Notes: a model not told the origin generated them from the sequence alone. A DNA stretch of 64,000 nucleotides from Rhodocollybia butyracea (GCA_015501585.1 JADNRY010000027.1:186001-250000); one strand, 5' to 3'. Counted from the stretch's first letter, positions 11,018-23,003 are shown. Program-made: numbers and translations.

Positions 11018-13423
11018 TGGGATTTTACATATAATATGATGATACTTTGGTACTCATCGCTCGACTAAGCTCGGGCTAACTGTGTTATTGTGTGAATCTG
11101 ATGCTAGTAAGTGGCTGGTTGAGAACACCGAATGCGCGCTATGAGGCCCAGTGAAAATCGCCTCGGGCCAGATAAGCCGAAATCGGGCGAGGTAAAGAAA
11201 ATCGGGTGAAATATGCATCAGACATATCAGGCCATATCTCATCTGATATGGCTATACATATCGGTAACGCCGCGCGTTGCACGGCAAGTCCCCGACTCTG
11301 CCTAAAACGAGACGCCCAGCGCCATTTGGCGGCGATGCAGTGGGCCTATATGCCAGACAATAAACCGACCAAGTAGGCCAAAAGGCCGTAAGAAAACAAC
11401 CCGGTAAATAACGAAAGGCAACCTGGGAGGATTCTCCCACACTATGCACCAGTTACATTTGTTACATTTTGTATTTACATTTTGTATTTACATTTTTTCT
11501 ATAATTCCAGACAACAGCATCGAGTCAGCATGCTGTGTAAATTGAAGGGACTGTTAGCTTCAAATCAAGGAGCTGGGCCAGTATTCCCAGCATGCTATGG
11601 CCAAGATGGCATAGGATGGCATACAGGCGCTGCACATTCCCAAGCAGCATGCTATGGCTGAGACGGCATACAAACACTGCTAGCCAAATGGCCGATCAGG
11701 CCAGCACATGAGATATCAATACAAATACCTTTTTTTTTCTCAAAAAGTAGTGGGCAAAGTGTGCTATTGCAAGTTATATAGAATTATCTAGATAATAGCT
11801 ACTGTCATCAAGAATTCCTTGAACTTGGCTAGGCCTGATCGCAAAAACCCTGTTGTGTTTTCGACCGCCTAAAAAAGTTAAGTTGAAGGAGAAGTTTTTT
11901 ACAATTTTTATAAAGAAATTCACATGCAGGATGCGCAGGTTGTTCGCCGGGGTCTGTCTATGCCATAGACAGACCGCGACGAACAACCTGGGCTCTATGC
12001 AAATCATTTCAAAATGAAGGTGTAGAAGCAACTCTAAATTCAACTACCTGTAGCTTTGAGGGCGGGGGAACATGAAATTGACATACCTTCGTGACACCAA
12101 AAGGCAACTTTATGGTTTATCTTGTTCACCAAAACAAATGGAGCATGCATGGTATCCATGATACCAAGAGACCTTCCTTCAAAGTAATCAAAATCACTTG
12201 GATTGAACAGGACTTTACCAAATAATGACCTAAACAAATAACAAGTTAACTTGATAGAGTGCACTGTAGTCGGAGCCAAAACTACCAAGAACGTGTTACG
12301 TCGCAGACTTCAGTGAAATCACTATAGTGTTGCAAAGAAACTTGAATGTCCTAAGAAAATTGCACCCAAAACTGTCAAACTGAATACAGCCAATGACTCT
12401 CCAACAAGGAACAAGTCAGATATAGTTGTAAACCCAGTTCGGCAAAAGTGTATACAGTAGCTAGTCAAAGATATGATGGACGAACTGGATATGATGATGG
12501 AAGGAGTAGTAGTCAAATTGGATGAGTCTTGGTGGTGGTGGTGGTGGTTTAACCGATGTGGTCCCATTGAGGAACTGCCGGGGCCCCAGCTACATGTATA
12601 GCGCCACATACATGCCTGGGATGTATAATCCCAACAATGCTGTGATCAATACCGAAGTACTGTCGCACAAACGTTGAGATTACACATGAGTACATAAATG
12701 GCGCCAAACTAGTTTGTTACGCTACGCAATACAGAGCAGGATCTGGAATATATGGAGCTTGACCTGTAAACAACGCAAGAACATCGAAAACATACTTCGC
12801 CATAACAGTCAAAATACGACCATCGAACAATTGGAGAAGAAAGAAAGCTATGCAAAGTTCAAACTAGTACGTACCCGTGACAAATGTTATCGCGAATATC
12901 ATCATGCAATCAGCGTGCGAAAGTATTTCGTCACTTTCAGGAACCTGAAGAATCAGATAAGAAACAAGGTCCACAAGACCCTCTCTTCCCTTCGGTCAGA
13001 GTCGGGGATACTGTTCAGAGTGTGCACCATCAAGCTTAATACATTCTCTGTCTGACTTTCTTAGCAATGATAGTAATTCTGTCCAGGTAGAGGGGGCATG
13101 ATGTAGACCAGAAGTTTATGAACGCCGTCGTGGTCGTTGTGTGCTTGTGTCAACGAGCCCATGTATTTCTCTGGCGGGGGGATAGCTGCAGCTGGTTCAA
13201 GGAGCCTGAAGAAGATGATTCAATATATTTATATATCTTACACTTATTCTTCGTTAACTTTTACTCGCATCTTACTTTTCGTATGAGGTATAAAACTGAT
13301 GTGAATCTCTAACTTATTTCAGCAAATACTTATGCTTCGCACAGACACATTCCATAATTCCGGATTGTACAAGTGTAACCTACATCAATAGGGTCTACAA
13401 TATTCTTTCATTTCAGCCCGAGC
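11018..13423. other. Intergenic DNA between A2 and A4
   Basis: No gene that I can support. Tandem TTACATTTTGTATTTACATT repeats lie at 11452-11500. CAGCATGCTATGG-type words recur at 11530-11660. A long hairpin is at 11936-11990. Two adjoining minus-strand frames (12288-12040 and 12043-11774) may be a decayed element but match nothing I know. (GGT)n lies at 12531-12548. A basic, Lys/Arg-rich plus frame at 12714-13055 has no support beyond being open. Family A copies point towards this spacer from both sides (A2 plus, A4 minus), so their 3' ends converge here. Confidence 0.45.
11936..11990. repeat. Near-perfect 27-bp-arm hairpin
   Basis: 11936-11962 and 11964-11990 are inverted copies of each other with 25 of 27 positions paired and a single-base spacer (arms begin CAGGTTGTTCG and meet at CTATG-C-CATAG). 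A transcript would fold into one long stem. It sits in an otherwise gene-poor spacer. Confidence 0.85.
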
Positions 13424-14767
13424 TTACTTGGTAGAGGGGATATCGTGGATATGACTTTCAGGATTGAGACTGTGTCGATTGCCCGGCATATGCAAGAGCA
13501 TACGCTCAATTTTCATACCAAACTCATCCATCTTAGTCGTCCACTCTTGATGCATCAGCCCATTTGAGGGCCTGCCCAGCAACCTATTCACTTCAGGATA
13601 TGACCCAATAATCTCCAACCCCTGCCCCTCTATTGGCACCTTCGATATTGGCTTTCCGATACCCATATAGGAGTTATCTGTGGTCTCTGTTGCGCCAGGT
13701 TTCATGTAAACTAACAAAACACCTATGAGGAACGTAAAGGAAACCAGACACAGATTTGTACTCACAACCTTTGTCTACCCACCCGTAACATGCCAGAGTC
13801 TTGGCCGCTGTACAACGCGGGTCACCTCCGACGAACTTGAAGTAAAATGGCATATCGGCCGATTTTGGTGTGCCTTCGTAGGTTACTGTATTGCCGATCA
13901 AGTAAAGCATTTCGTTGATATACTTGGACACGAGCGTTCTAACGTCCCTTGTAGCAGTTCCTGCGATATTCCAGGGTTCACCATTTTCGATATCGATGAA
14001 GGTCACGGTAGGTACCTGACAATATGTGGGGCTGGGTAAAGTTACGATTACCCAGTAGTAGGTAGCAGAACACTTACAGCTAGAAATGGCTCCGACACTG
14101 ACCCTGTGTATGGTACGCCTGGTATCCGGTGGAGGTTGAATTCATTCTTAAGGGTCTTCCATTGTCGCATTGACGGCCCTTGTGAGCGGGCGCTTGGAGG
14201 ATATACCCCCTTACACTCAGCCATGCCGCTGTCGTCTGGTGGTCCTGTGGTAATGCCCATATAGTCCGCCATGGTGTCGAAATTTCTCCCCGCTGTGCGC
14301 GGAATGGAAGTTACCAAAACATAACACCAGGAACGTACGATGAGCAACTTGTTTACTCACGAACTCTTGCTCCCCACCCAAAGCACGGAGTGTCTCGACA
14401 GTGGGGAGTTCCGATTAGCTTGAAATAAACCCATTTCCGAGTCCCTTCTGGCTCATATGAACCGCGGTACTGCCAGACCACGCCCTTCGTATCCAAAGCT
14501 TGATTGATCCATGCACTATATCTTGGTGGCCGAGGATGTGGTCTGCCAGCGCGCGATTTCATTCTACCTGATTGACGATCAAGGAAGATCACAGTGGGTG
14601 GCATTTTTTGCATCTATCTGGGTATTAAGTATAGCGCGACTACCATAGCAAACACTTACAGGCTCCTGCCCGGTCGGTAGAAGTGACACAAGTGACACAG
14701 GAAGAGGTGACACAGGAAGTATGAAACTAGCTATGAGTATGAGGAGTAGTTTGAGAGCAGAGCGCAT
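13424..14767 (-). CDS. Secreted two-module protein, family A copy 4
   Basis: Five exons (14767-14660, 14613-14361, 14292-14078, 14015-13766, 13710-13424) give 370 residues. The signal peptide is MRSALKLLLILIASFILPVS, followed by a short SLVSLLPTGQEP tail before the first intron. Module 1: TVIFLDRQSG, WQYRG, CRDTPCFGW, YMGITTGPP. Module 2: TVTFIDIENG, VTYEG, CTAAKTLACYGW, SYMGIGKP. Intron phases are again 0-1-0-1. It is the only copy on the minus strand and has the longest C-terminal exon. The linker GVPYTGSVSEP resembles A1, not A2/A3. The spacing of the cysteine pair varies (CX4C here in module 1, CX7C in module 2). Frame and splice sites are intact, so it is probably functional. No known domain. 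Confidence 0.75.
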
Positions 14768-14980
14768 TCTGGGGAATTATAGAGAAGGTAGGTTGACCAG
14801 CAAACCGTCTTTGAGTGGGAGGACTGAACGAGCGGTGTCAGTCCCTTTTATCCCTGGAGCAATCCTTGATCAAAAGTTGATCAAAAGGCCATCCTCGCAT
14901 ACTTAACATCCTTGCAATCACAGTTATGCGCCTCTGAGGTTCTCTGAGGCTGTTCCGTTTTCAAGGATGCATCATCCGTC
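14768..14980 (-). promoter_or_regulatory. Promoter and 5' UTR of A4
   Basis: Read on the minus strand: GCATCCTTGAAAAC (about 14970-14957), two TTTTGATCAA words (14885-14865), GGGATAAAAG (14854-14845), TTCAGTC (14828-14822), CACTCAAAG and GGTTTGCTGGTCAACC. The order is the same as in the other three copies although the gene is inverted, so the promoter moved with the gene. Confidence 0.6.
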
Positions 14981-17722
14981 CACAGATCGACGGCTACCTT
15001 GTTACTTTGAATGATGAAAGTCCCTCCGATCCACAATCTCTCTGAAAAAGTTGGGTACTGGCCCACAGTGCCAGGAAGCGAGAAACCTCCCGAGTCCTCA
15101 GCCACACCTTGCACTTTACATTGAACTGAAAATGTGCTATCGGAGATTCGGAAACGATTGCGCAGATCCAGAGTTGACTGGATTCCAAAATGAGACCATT
15201 GGGAGATCGGAGATCGGAGTCCTTGCCGGTTCATCTCTTATCATGTCAATTTCTTCCTCTCGCGCCTTCTGTCATTCACCAAAGCACATGATTTTGAGCA
15301 GCAATATCGCCATATCTCCAGTGTATTGCCAAATATTCAAAAAATGTGACGAGTATAGCATCAGTCCCATATCCGGATGATACGGCGACTTTTACGTCCG
15401 CCCGCCAACAACACTTCCCATCTCCTTATTATAAAATCCCTCTCCGAAATTGGCCACTGCAGCTCCATCCACACCTCACTGTACTCCTCCAAGACGCAAC
15501 AGACGCAGGCATCACATCGATCTACGACAGCCGCATGTGCGGGGGAAGGCAAGGCCACACGTCATCTGCGTGAAATCGATGCTAGGTGGCCAGTTGAGAT
15601 AGGAAATATATACACCGCCATATGCGCATTATGAGCTGGGTTTGTAATGAAGACTGTAAACCGCATGCTTGACCTGGACCATCGTTTCATGCCACTTTGG
15701 CGGTTTGTGTAGTCTTTGGCGTTGTAGACGAGGCTGTCAGAGGGTGAGTACCGGCGTATGAGCTTAGGTATGGTATTGCGCCGCTCGCGTTTGTCAATAG
15801 TGATACCACCCCAAGCCACCGTTTTCGGAGTCGAAAGTCTCAGCATCGCGTGTACCCGAAGAGAGGGTGGTTCTGCTGGCGTCAGCGGTTCCCTCGTTCA
15901 TTGGGCCTGTCTCGTGACGAGAGGTGGTATATCTGGGAGGAATGTGTAGTTGAATATGAGAGGACCGGAGGAGTAGCATGGATCGTATCGCGTTATCAGT
16001 CCTGTCTGCTCCTTTTGTACCCTTGGTTGCCTGGTTCCATTTGGGTTTCGTCGTTGGAGTTGTTGTTATCGGGGATGTATTAAATGCGTATGACGCCGTA
16101 AAGGTGATGATACCCGCAGGTATTTCACGTCTTCTTCATCGGGAATCAGTAGGAGGGAGAAATCGAGCCGTGCTAGTAAAAGTGACCTCGCGCGAGTTAA
16201 GATTCGTGATCATCTCTTTCCTGGGGATACGCGATACGTGTTTGAACTAGTAGTTACATGAGTCAGTGTAACGAGCCAAGTGGGTAACTGGCGAGATGAA
16301 TACGGAAAAGAGTGCCCCAGTACGACAGACACACCTTCCACTACTAAATTCTAGACCGTAACTCTGAACTACCCAATCTCGGATACGCCGATTGAAGATG
16401 TGTAGTTGAATTCTGAGAGGGAAGACAATAGAGATAGTTGTGTTCTGGACACGCGTCTGAAACACAAGTCAAGTGAAAAAACTGTGATATGATAAAACCA
16501 CAGCAAGGAAACGCGAAGTTGCAAACGACGTACTATGTTCCAACTGCTGCCAAACACACTGTTGCCTCGACTCGAGCTGCTTGGGCGACAATTCTCTGCG
16601 ACTAAAACATGTCGAAGGATGTGCTTCAGCATAAAGGTTCCTCGATCATCTCATTCATCTTGCAGCCAATCCAACACCGGAAGCAACTGCAAAACTTGGG
16701 TCGGGACAAAAAAAGCCAGGGTCGAGTCCGAGAACAAGAGGCAAGCTGGGAGCAAGATATCCACCAGTTGAACGTTGAACGTTTGAACATTGACGGCCAA
16801 ATGTAGTTGAAAGAACTTTTGTTGCCACATATTGACAAATTCACCAGAATTAATTGTAATACACCGCGCTTTGAGCTGGCTTTTATTTGAACAGATAACA
16901 AGAAGAAAGAAAGAAAAGAGCACACAATCTCCGCACGTCCAAAAATGAGGCAGAGTTGACTCTTGAGTAAGAGAGGTCCGAATCACGCCAAAAATAATTC
17001 CGGCGCCTATTCTTCTTTTGGAGCGCTCAATATTGGCTCAATACGCTGGTCTGACTCCTGAGTTGTAACGTACCATACTTATGTGCAACTGGTCTGAGGT
17101 ACCACCCGAGCTTACTGCTTGTACCGATTATGAGACTTTCCAACTGGATAGAATTGAACATACATGAAAGATTTCCGAGAATCGTTCAAGAGGTTCATCA
17201 TATGCCACTGGCATACGTTCGCTGTATTCTGAACATTCCAGCGTGTATTCAGCGAGGTTGAACGCAAGGGTACTTTTCGAGTCATATAAAGCTTGTTATT
17301 GACTAGATATACTTAGTAAATTTTCATGACTTACGCGCGGTATAACAACACACATTCGGTCCACGTTTCACAGGGTAATTCATTTTAGTATTTTTGCGAC
17401 TTGCGGCGCTCGTGTTTAAGATACCGTTCCTTAAATAGGGACCACCTGGCCGTTTTTCCTTTCCTTTCCGTTATGGTACGGTGGTGGTGTACCACCAATT
17501 TACCACGAAAGTCTCGTTGTTCCAAAGAGTTCCGCTAGCGCCAGGGGTTCATTTTGAAATTCAGTCGGGCGGTGGGCCACCTGTAAGTACCCAAGTCTGG
17601 CGACTCAAGCTCTCCAGAGCTTTCCTCACCCTATTAATATCAAACTCCTTCAGAGAGTCTGCTTGAAATGGAAAGGATTAAAAGTACCAGCGAATGGTCC
17701 ACGGGGGCCGCACCACAGTATT
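14981..17722 (-). pseudogene. Decayed block B, copy 2, between A4 and A3
   Basis: The core is 15340-17100, matching B1 and B3: CCATATCCGGATGATACGGC, GACCTGGACCATCGTTTCAT and CTTCTTTTGGAGC occur in the same order. On the minus strand the remains read SPSDSLVYNAKDY, MKRWSRSSMRF and VFITNPAH, the best preserved of the three, but frame breaks follow. It lies between two family A genes that point away from each other. 17120-17720 is the distal upstream part of A3 and matches the same part of A2 from about 9160. Confidence 0.45.
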
Positions 17723-17914
17723 GTGCATCCCTGAAAACAGAGCACATAAGTATGCTGTGCGTATCCGTTGATGCATGCAAGGATGTCCTTTTGTTCACGA
17801 ATTGCCACAGGGATAAAAGCGCCTCGAAAATGAAATGTTGCAGTCGCTCTGCTGGTTCAGTCCCCACTCAGTTTGCTGGTCAATCTGCCTCACAATTTTA
17901 TACAATTTACGAAA
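17723..17914 (+). promoter_or_regulatory. Promoter and 5' UTR of A3
   Basis: TGCATCCCTGAAAAC (17724-17738), TTGTTCACGAATTGCC (17792-17807), GGGATAAAAG (17810-17819), TTCAGTC (17856-17862), CACTCAG and TTTGCTGGTCAATCTGCC. Nearly identical to the A2 promoter, in line with A2 and A3 being sister copies. Confidence 0.6.
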
Positions 17915-19162
17915 ATGCGCTTTGCTCTTCTCCTCACGCTCATGGCTGGCTCTATACTTGCTGTGTCCCCTCAACCAGTCAGACGGAAGGAACCTGTAAG
18001 TGTTCGCTACGATCATCGTACTATACTTAATACCCAGATAGGTCAAGCAAGCTGAACATATCGTGGCCTTCATTGATCTTGAAAAAGGTGTAACCGATGA
18101 TTCCGACTCGGGTGATTTAGGTATAGGTCCGCCAGGCTATACTGGATTGATCAATGCTGCTTTGGGTACCCAGAGCATAAGTTGGAGGTACCGCGGTGAA
18201 CACAAGCCAGAAGGAGATCTGGGATGGGTTCTTTTAAAATTGACTCGAGGGCCTTATTGTACCGTGCAGCGTCCGTGCTTTGCGTGGATTGCAAAAGGTG
18301 GTGAGTGCTTGCTCCTGGACTTGGTTCGCCCTGTGTTCCTCTCATATATGCTTTGATAGATTCATATCCCACCCGGCGCCAAAAAATAAATTATATGGGC
18401 ATTTTCAGAGGGCCACCGCCAAATCAACCAGGCGGCGCGGTGGAGTACATTGCGGGATCTCCTGCAAAGATACACGATGATAAGGATAAACGGTCGAAAA
18501 ACGAATGGGAGACCCTTATGAACAACTTTGCCACGAAGAAGATATCCGGTGTACCAGTACCGAAACCAGTGTTCCCAGCAGCTTTGGATGTAAGTGTTTG
18601 CTCCTGGGAGGTCGTACTCTGTCTTACCCATGTACTGTCAGCCACCTACAGTGACCCTCATCGATCTCTCGAATGGTCAACCCTTGCCCTCACAAGATGT
18701 TCGATGGGGTCTTAAGACCCCCCTGACCCGAACTCTCAATAAGATATTTGACTTGAGCGGCCATAGCACAATAACCTATCACGGCACACCAAAATCACTT
18801 AGTGTGCCGGTTTCCTTTGAGTTCTGGGGAGGTGACTTGCGCTGTACAAAGATGACTCCATGTTACGGGTGGGCAAGCAATGGTGAGCACTTGCTCTCGA
18901 ATCCGGTCTTCGTTACATGCCTCATATGCTTTGCGAACGTCCTGAAACAGGGCCAAACCCGACACGAGGCGACAAAGCAGCCTTCTATATGGGTATTGCA
19001 CAAAAAACGGGAGAGAAGTGGACATACATTATAACATATTCTGGAGTAGAGGACAAGGAGGGGCATTCGCAGTGTATGGTTACGATGGAAGACTTTGTGA
19101 ACAAATTTGATGCTATGCTTGGGGCAAAGGCCCTACTCGAAATGACTGCGAAGAGATCATGA
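17915..19162 (+). CDS. Secreted two-module protein, family A copy 3
   Basis: Five exons (17915-17995, 18042-18300, 18360-18589, 18642-18882, 18951-19162) give an intact 340-residue protein, the best reference for the family. Residues 1-19 are a signal peptide (MRFALLLTLMAGSILAVSP). Module 1 (about 28-190) has IVAFIDLEKGV, YTGLINAALG, WRYRG, LLKLTRGPYC, CTVQRPCFAW, YMGIFRGPPP, VEYIAGSP and a WETLMNNF helix. Module 2 (about 191-340) repeats this order: TVTLIDLSNG, LTRTLNKIFDLSG, ITYHG, FEFWGGDLRC, CTKMTPCYGW, FYMGIAQK, YIITYSG and VTMEDFVNKF. Intron 1 ends at ATAG rather than the nearer CCCAG, which would bring a stop. No transmembrane segment besides the signal. Secretion is inferred; function unknown. 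Confidence 0.8.
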
Positions 19163-19541
19163 TGGATTTTACACATACTATGATAATGCATGTATTGTTC
19201 CATCCCCGTAGATGATACTTTGTGACTCCAGGAACGCAGAATCTTTCTAACGTTGTCCAAGCTAAATCTTAAACTAGCTTAAACCCTCAGAGGGGATCTA
19301 AAAGCTATGACTTAGATGAGGAACGATCGATACCCGTATTATCTATGCTCGTGTAATACAACCCGTCGAAGGTGCCTATTGCTCAACTAAGCTCGGGCTA
19401 ACTCTGTTGCTGTAGTGACACTTGAACAATGTGAATACAACCTGAAACCTGATGTGAGGAAAGAACTCTATTTTTTGCCTGGGTCGAGCGATTTCAAAGC
19501 GTGTAAGACAGAATTGTTACGACTGAACGTATCTCGCTGGT
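19163..19541. repeat. Duplicated 3' flank of A3
   Basis: 19163-19410 matches 6481-6790 and, more loosely, 5590-5720. It contains CCCCGTAGATGATACTTTG, TCTAACGTTGTC, CTAGCTTAAACCCT and GATGAGGAACGAT in the same order in each place. The remaining 130 bp up to the LTR are unique. No gene. Confidence 0.6.
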
Positions 19542-19684
19542 TGTAACCCTGCCATGGCTTACCACACTTGAACTGCCAAGATGTGCTTATATACAATCCA
19601 GAGGCTGAGCACATAGTTTGTGTTTATACTGCCGTTTTGGCGTAACGGTGAAAGCTGCTGGATTGTGACAAAGACCCACTTACA
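19542..19684 (-). mobile_element. 143-bp solo LTR, second copy
   Basis: Inverted copy of 2535-2677, about 95% identical. It is flanked by CTGGT on both sides (19537-19541 and 19685-19689), a perfect 5-bp target duplication different from that of the first copy, so the two are independent insertions and not parts of the block duplication. One terminus is TGTAAC instead of TGTAAG. The internal TATATAAG box is kept (on the minus strand). Confidence 0.8.
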
Positions 19685-19689
19685 CTGGT

Positions 19690-22080
19690 CAAGTATTTTT
19701 TTTTTTTCGTTTTCATTGTGGATGCCCCTACTATAAAAATTTGCTGGACGCGTGAACGGGCTGGCGCGTTTACAATTACACGATCACGCTGACTTTGCGC
19801 AAAACCACCTTCTCCACAATCCAAAAGAGTGCGTTCTATTAAGAAGTAACTGGGTGCTACGCATATTGTGTCGTATTGCCATTGTATTACTCAGATAAAT
19901 GGCGATTGCGGCGCCAGTCCCGCATCTGGGTTATATAGCAAACTCGTACTCAAGCCCACCCTCCTTCCCCGCCCCCCATTATCTCCTCATTATGAAATCC
20001 CCCCGTCCCGGAATCGGCCACTGCAGCTCTGATCTCGCTACCCCCTCAATCATCTCCCACACCAGCTCCACCACACCCATACCAACTGTACTCTGCTCGG
20101 ACGCAGGAGACATAGATCAATGTACCACGGGATTCACGGACGGAACAGATAAACTGGGACGCAGGCTCACACGCCGTTTGCGTGACATTAATCATCTGGA
20201 GCGCAGTTACCGTAAAACAAGGCAGGCAAGAGGACAATACGAGACAATACGCGGTATGACAATATGTTCGGTACGCGTCCGACAGGGTTAGTTCCTCTCT
20301 ACGTTGTCCGAACGAAGCAACATGCTGAAGCTTGGAGGGTGACTATTTGCGAAGAAGTAACCGGAGGGTCATCGCTATTTGGGTCATAGGCATACTGTGT
20401 CTATTGTATTCCTCAGATAAACAATAAACAAAAGTCCATACGTACGACCCATGACATAAAAAGGTATCTCGAAAAGGCACTAAGCTTTCTACGCTACCTC
20501 CAAAGACCTAAAATAAAAAAATATCAATGTAATGTATACAAAAAAGGTGCAAACGTACAATGTACAATTTCCTTTTCGTTCCATTGAAGCTTCAAGTAAA
20601 ACAGCTATAAAATTGTGCCCCAGCCCCAGCCTCAGCCCCACGTCATCCTCCTCGCCTTACACCTGGGCCGAAACGTACTTGTCACCAGACCTTTCGTTAT
20701 AACCTGCTACCCCGCAAGTGACATTGCATCCGCTCCCCCAAACGGCGAATGTGGCACCAGCCCCACATCCGGATGATATGATCGATACGAACTCAAACAT
20801 GGGTTTTGTAAGCCACACGCTTGACCTGGACCATCGTTTCATGGCATTTTGGATGGAATAGTTGGCATGCCAGTCACGGGGGCGGCTTATGCAGTCTTCG
20901 GCGTCGTAGACGAGGCTGTCGAAGGGAAGGGGAAGGGACCAATACAGTACGCCGATGGCCGTACTTGATACCGCTACCACTACCACTACTGTTTCCGGAG
21001 TTGAAAGACTCAGTATCGCATGCACCCTAAGAGAGGGTGATTCCGCTAGTGCCAGGGTCGTTTGGATTGAGCCAGTCTCGTAGATGAATCGATGATCGAT
21101 GAGATCTGAGATCGAGAGGTGGTAGCTGCTGCGAGACTATCCGGGAGGGATGTGTGAGTGGTTCCGTTATGAGAGATGAGGAGAGTGTCAAGGGTTTTCC
21201 GGGGCGAAGTTATCGTGAACGCGTGAAAGGCGACCGGGAGCATATCTTCTTTGTCGAGGATGCCGATAGAAGGGAGAAAGCGGAGAAATCCAGTGACATT
21301 AGTAGAACCAATGTTGCGCAAGGACGTGTTTGGACTAGTATTATAGACGAGTCGGTGTATTCGAAGTGGTAAATGGATGAAAAGGTTGAGATGGATACGG
21401 TAGAGTGCCACCGTATGAAACATTGATATCGATGAATCGGCAACTCGTAACTCAACGTTGCGCAACCTCGAATTAGCGTTGTGTACTCGAATGAAAGTCG
21501 ATAGAGGTAGATGGTTTTGTTTACGCATCTGCAGAAAAACTGTGATAAATAAAACCACGGCAAGGAAACGCAAAGTCGCAAACGACGTACTATGCTGTGA
21601 CTGCTGTCAAACAAATTGCTCCTCGGACTGCTTTGGCAATAGTTCCTTGGGACTAGATCATGTCAACCAATGCACTAGCTTCAGCACAAAGTCCTCATTC
21701 ACCTTGCAGCCAAACCAATTATCCAACGCTGGAAGCAAAAGAAAACATGTTCCGGGTCGAAAAAAGTCGGGATCTGAGGCAAATCTGAGAACAAGATATC
21801 AACAAGTTTGGCCTTTGCCTGAACAGACAGTAGGAATAAGTAAGCAAGGAAGAAAAGCACAAAATCTCCGCACGTCAACAAGTCTTGCAACAAGTACGAA
21901 ATCGAAAATGTTGGCGGCGGTCCGAATCCCACCGGTCCAATGAGCCGACCAAGATGCCGGTATTACTGCGGCGCCTATTCTTCTTTTGGAGCACTCTAGT
22001 TGTAACATCAAGTGCTACCGTACTGTGTGTGCAACTGGTCTCAGGGGCCGACAGGAACCGGGCTCCCGGTTGAATAATCC
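19690..22080 (-). pseudogene. Decayed block B, copy 3
   Basis: Matches B1 from its first bases (poly-T, then AATTTGCTGGACGCGTGAACG and GGGCTGGCGCGTTTACAATT in part) to CTTCTTTTGGAGCACTCT near 21985. Minus-strand remains: PLPFDSLVYDAEDC, MKRWSRSSV, VTGFLRFLPSIGILDKEDM, TSGITLSLG, YLFLLSVQAKAKLVDIL. A 122-codon and a 175-codon minus frame are open here, longer than in the other copies, but they lie in different frames and no splice pattern joins them convincingly. 20290-20640 has an extra AT-rich insert absent from B1. No known domain. Confidence 0.45.
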
Positions 22081-22250
22081 TCAAAAACTTTCCCTCACTG
22101 GAAGCAACTCAGAATTGACTCAGAAGTGCAAAAGTGCAGTGTTGAACAAGCGTTGAAAAGGCTTAGGGAATTTGTCAGTCACTGTCCTCAGAGTAAATCT
22201 TCTGATCAGACCACCCTCTACATTTACTGTACATTCAGCCTTGTGAAGAG

Positions 22251-23003
22251 TTATTCCTTTACTGGACTTCCAATCTTACTTGCCTTTATTTCAATACCAT
22301 TAGGCGGGAGACTTCCATCGGCCCCGATTTCCCATGCCTCAACATATTCAACATTTCCATTGGCCAATAGCTTGGCCCATTCATATGGCCAAATGATATT
22401 GTTAATCTTGTATTGCGGGCCATATACCAGGAATGCCTTCTTTGTGTCAGGCTTTACACGCTCGGTATATGTTTCACAGAATTCCTGCCAGTCTGGGAAT
22501 TTCTTCCACCCTGTGGTGGTAAATGTAGGCCCGTAGTGCTTTTTGATCTCTTCGATAAGCTCAAGGGCTGTGAATGCTTTGGCACCCACAATTTCCTTCT
22601 TCAGCATAAGTTGTTTTGCAGCTGGGAGGGCTGCCTTTCCATTGTTTCTGCCAACCCAGTAAATCGGAGTGTCAGTCAATGCTGCCTTGGTTTTGAGATA
22701 CTCTATGGCCTTCTCAAGGGTGGCCCTAGATATAGATGTAAGTAAGTACCGATAATCCAATTATGAAGAAATTACTTACGACATGACGCCCGCACGCCCA
22801 GGCGCCTGAAAAGAGAACTAAGCTTCTAATGTATGGCCATACTTAACGGTTCGTCAACTCACTCGTGCATGCAGCCCTTCTGACAGTGACCCGCAATCGG
22901 TAAAGTCCTCAGAGTCCTCGGGAGTTGGCATAGCATGAATGCCCGTCATAATGGAGCAGAGCAGCGGTGCCAGCGAGAGCAAGAGCAACACAAATGAACG
23001 CAT
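22251..23003 (-). CDS. Secreted hypothetical protein
   Basis: Three exons (23003-22863, 22805-22780, 22725-22251) give 213 residues. The first 24 are a signal peptide (MRSFVLLLLSLAPLLC...GIHA). A short acidic stretch (MPTPEDSEDFTDCG) and the linker LHARAPGRAGVMS follow. The globular part starts TLEKAIEYLKTK, then YWVGRNNGKAALPAAKQLML, FTALELIEEIKKHYGP, WKKFPDWQEFCETYTE, VYGPQYKINNIIWPYEWAKL and YVEAWEIGADGSLPPNGIEI. The order of aromatic residues and helices suggests a compact folded domain; I do not recognise it. The two introns have clean GTGAGT/GTAAGT donors and CAG/TAG acceptors. It lies just beyond the family A cluster but shares no motif with it. Existence of the gene is fairly sure; function is unknown. 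Confidence 0.7.

Noticed and set aside
11774..12288. Two adjoining minus frames that might be a transposase remnant
   Set aside because: No catalytic motif or zinc finger could be seen, and no terminal repeats; described only in the intergenic entry.
12714..13055. 113-codon plus frame rich in Lys and Arg
   Set aside because: No motif, no splice partner, no copy elsewhere; AT-rich DNA can be open for this length.
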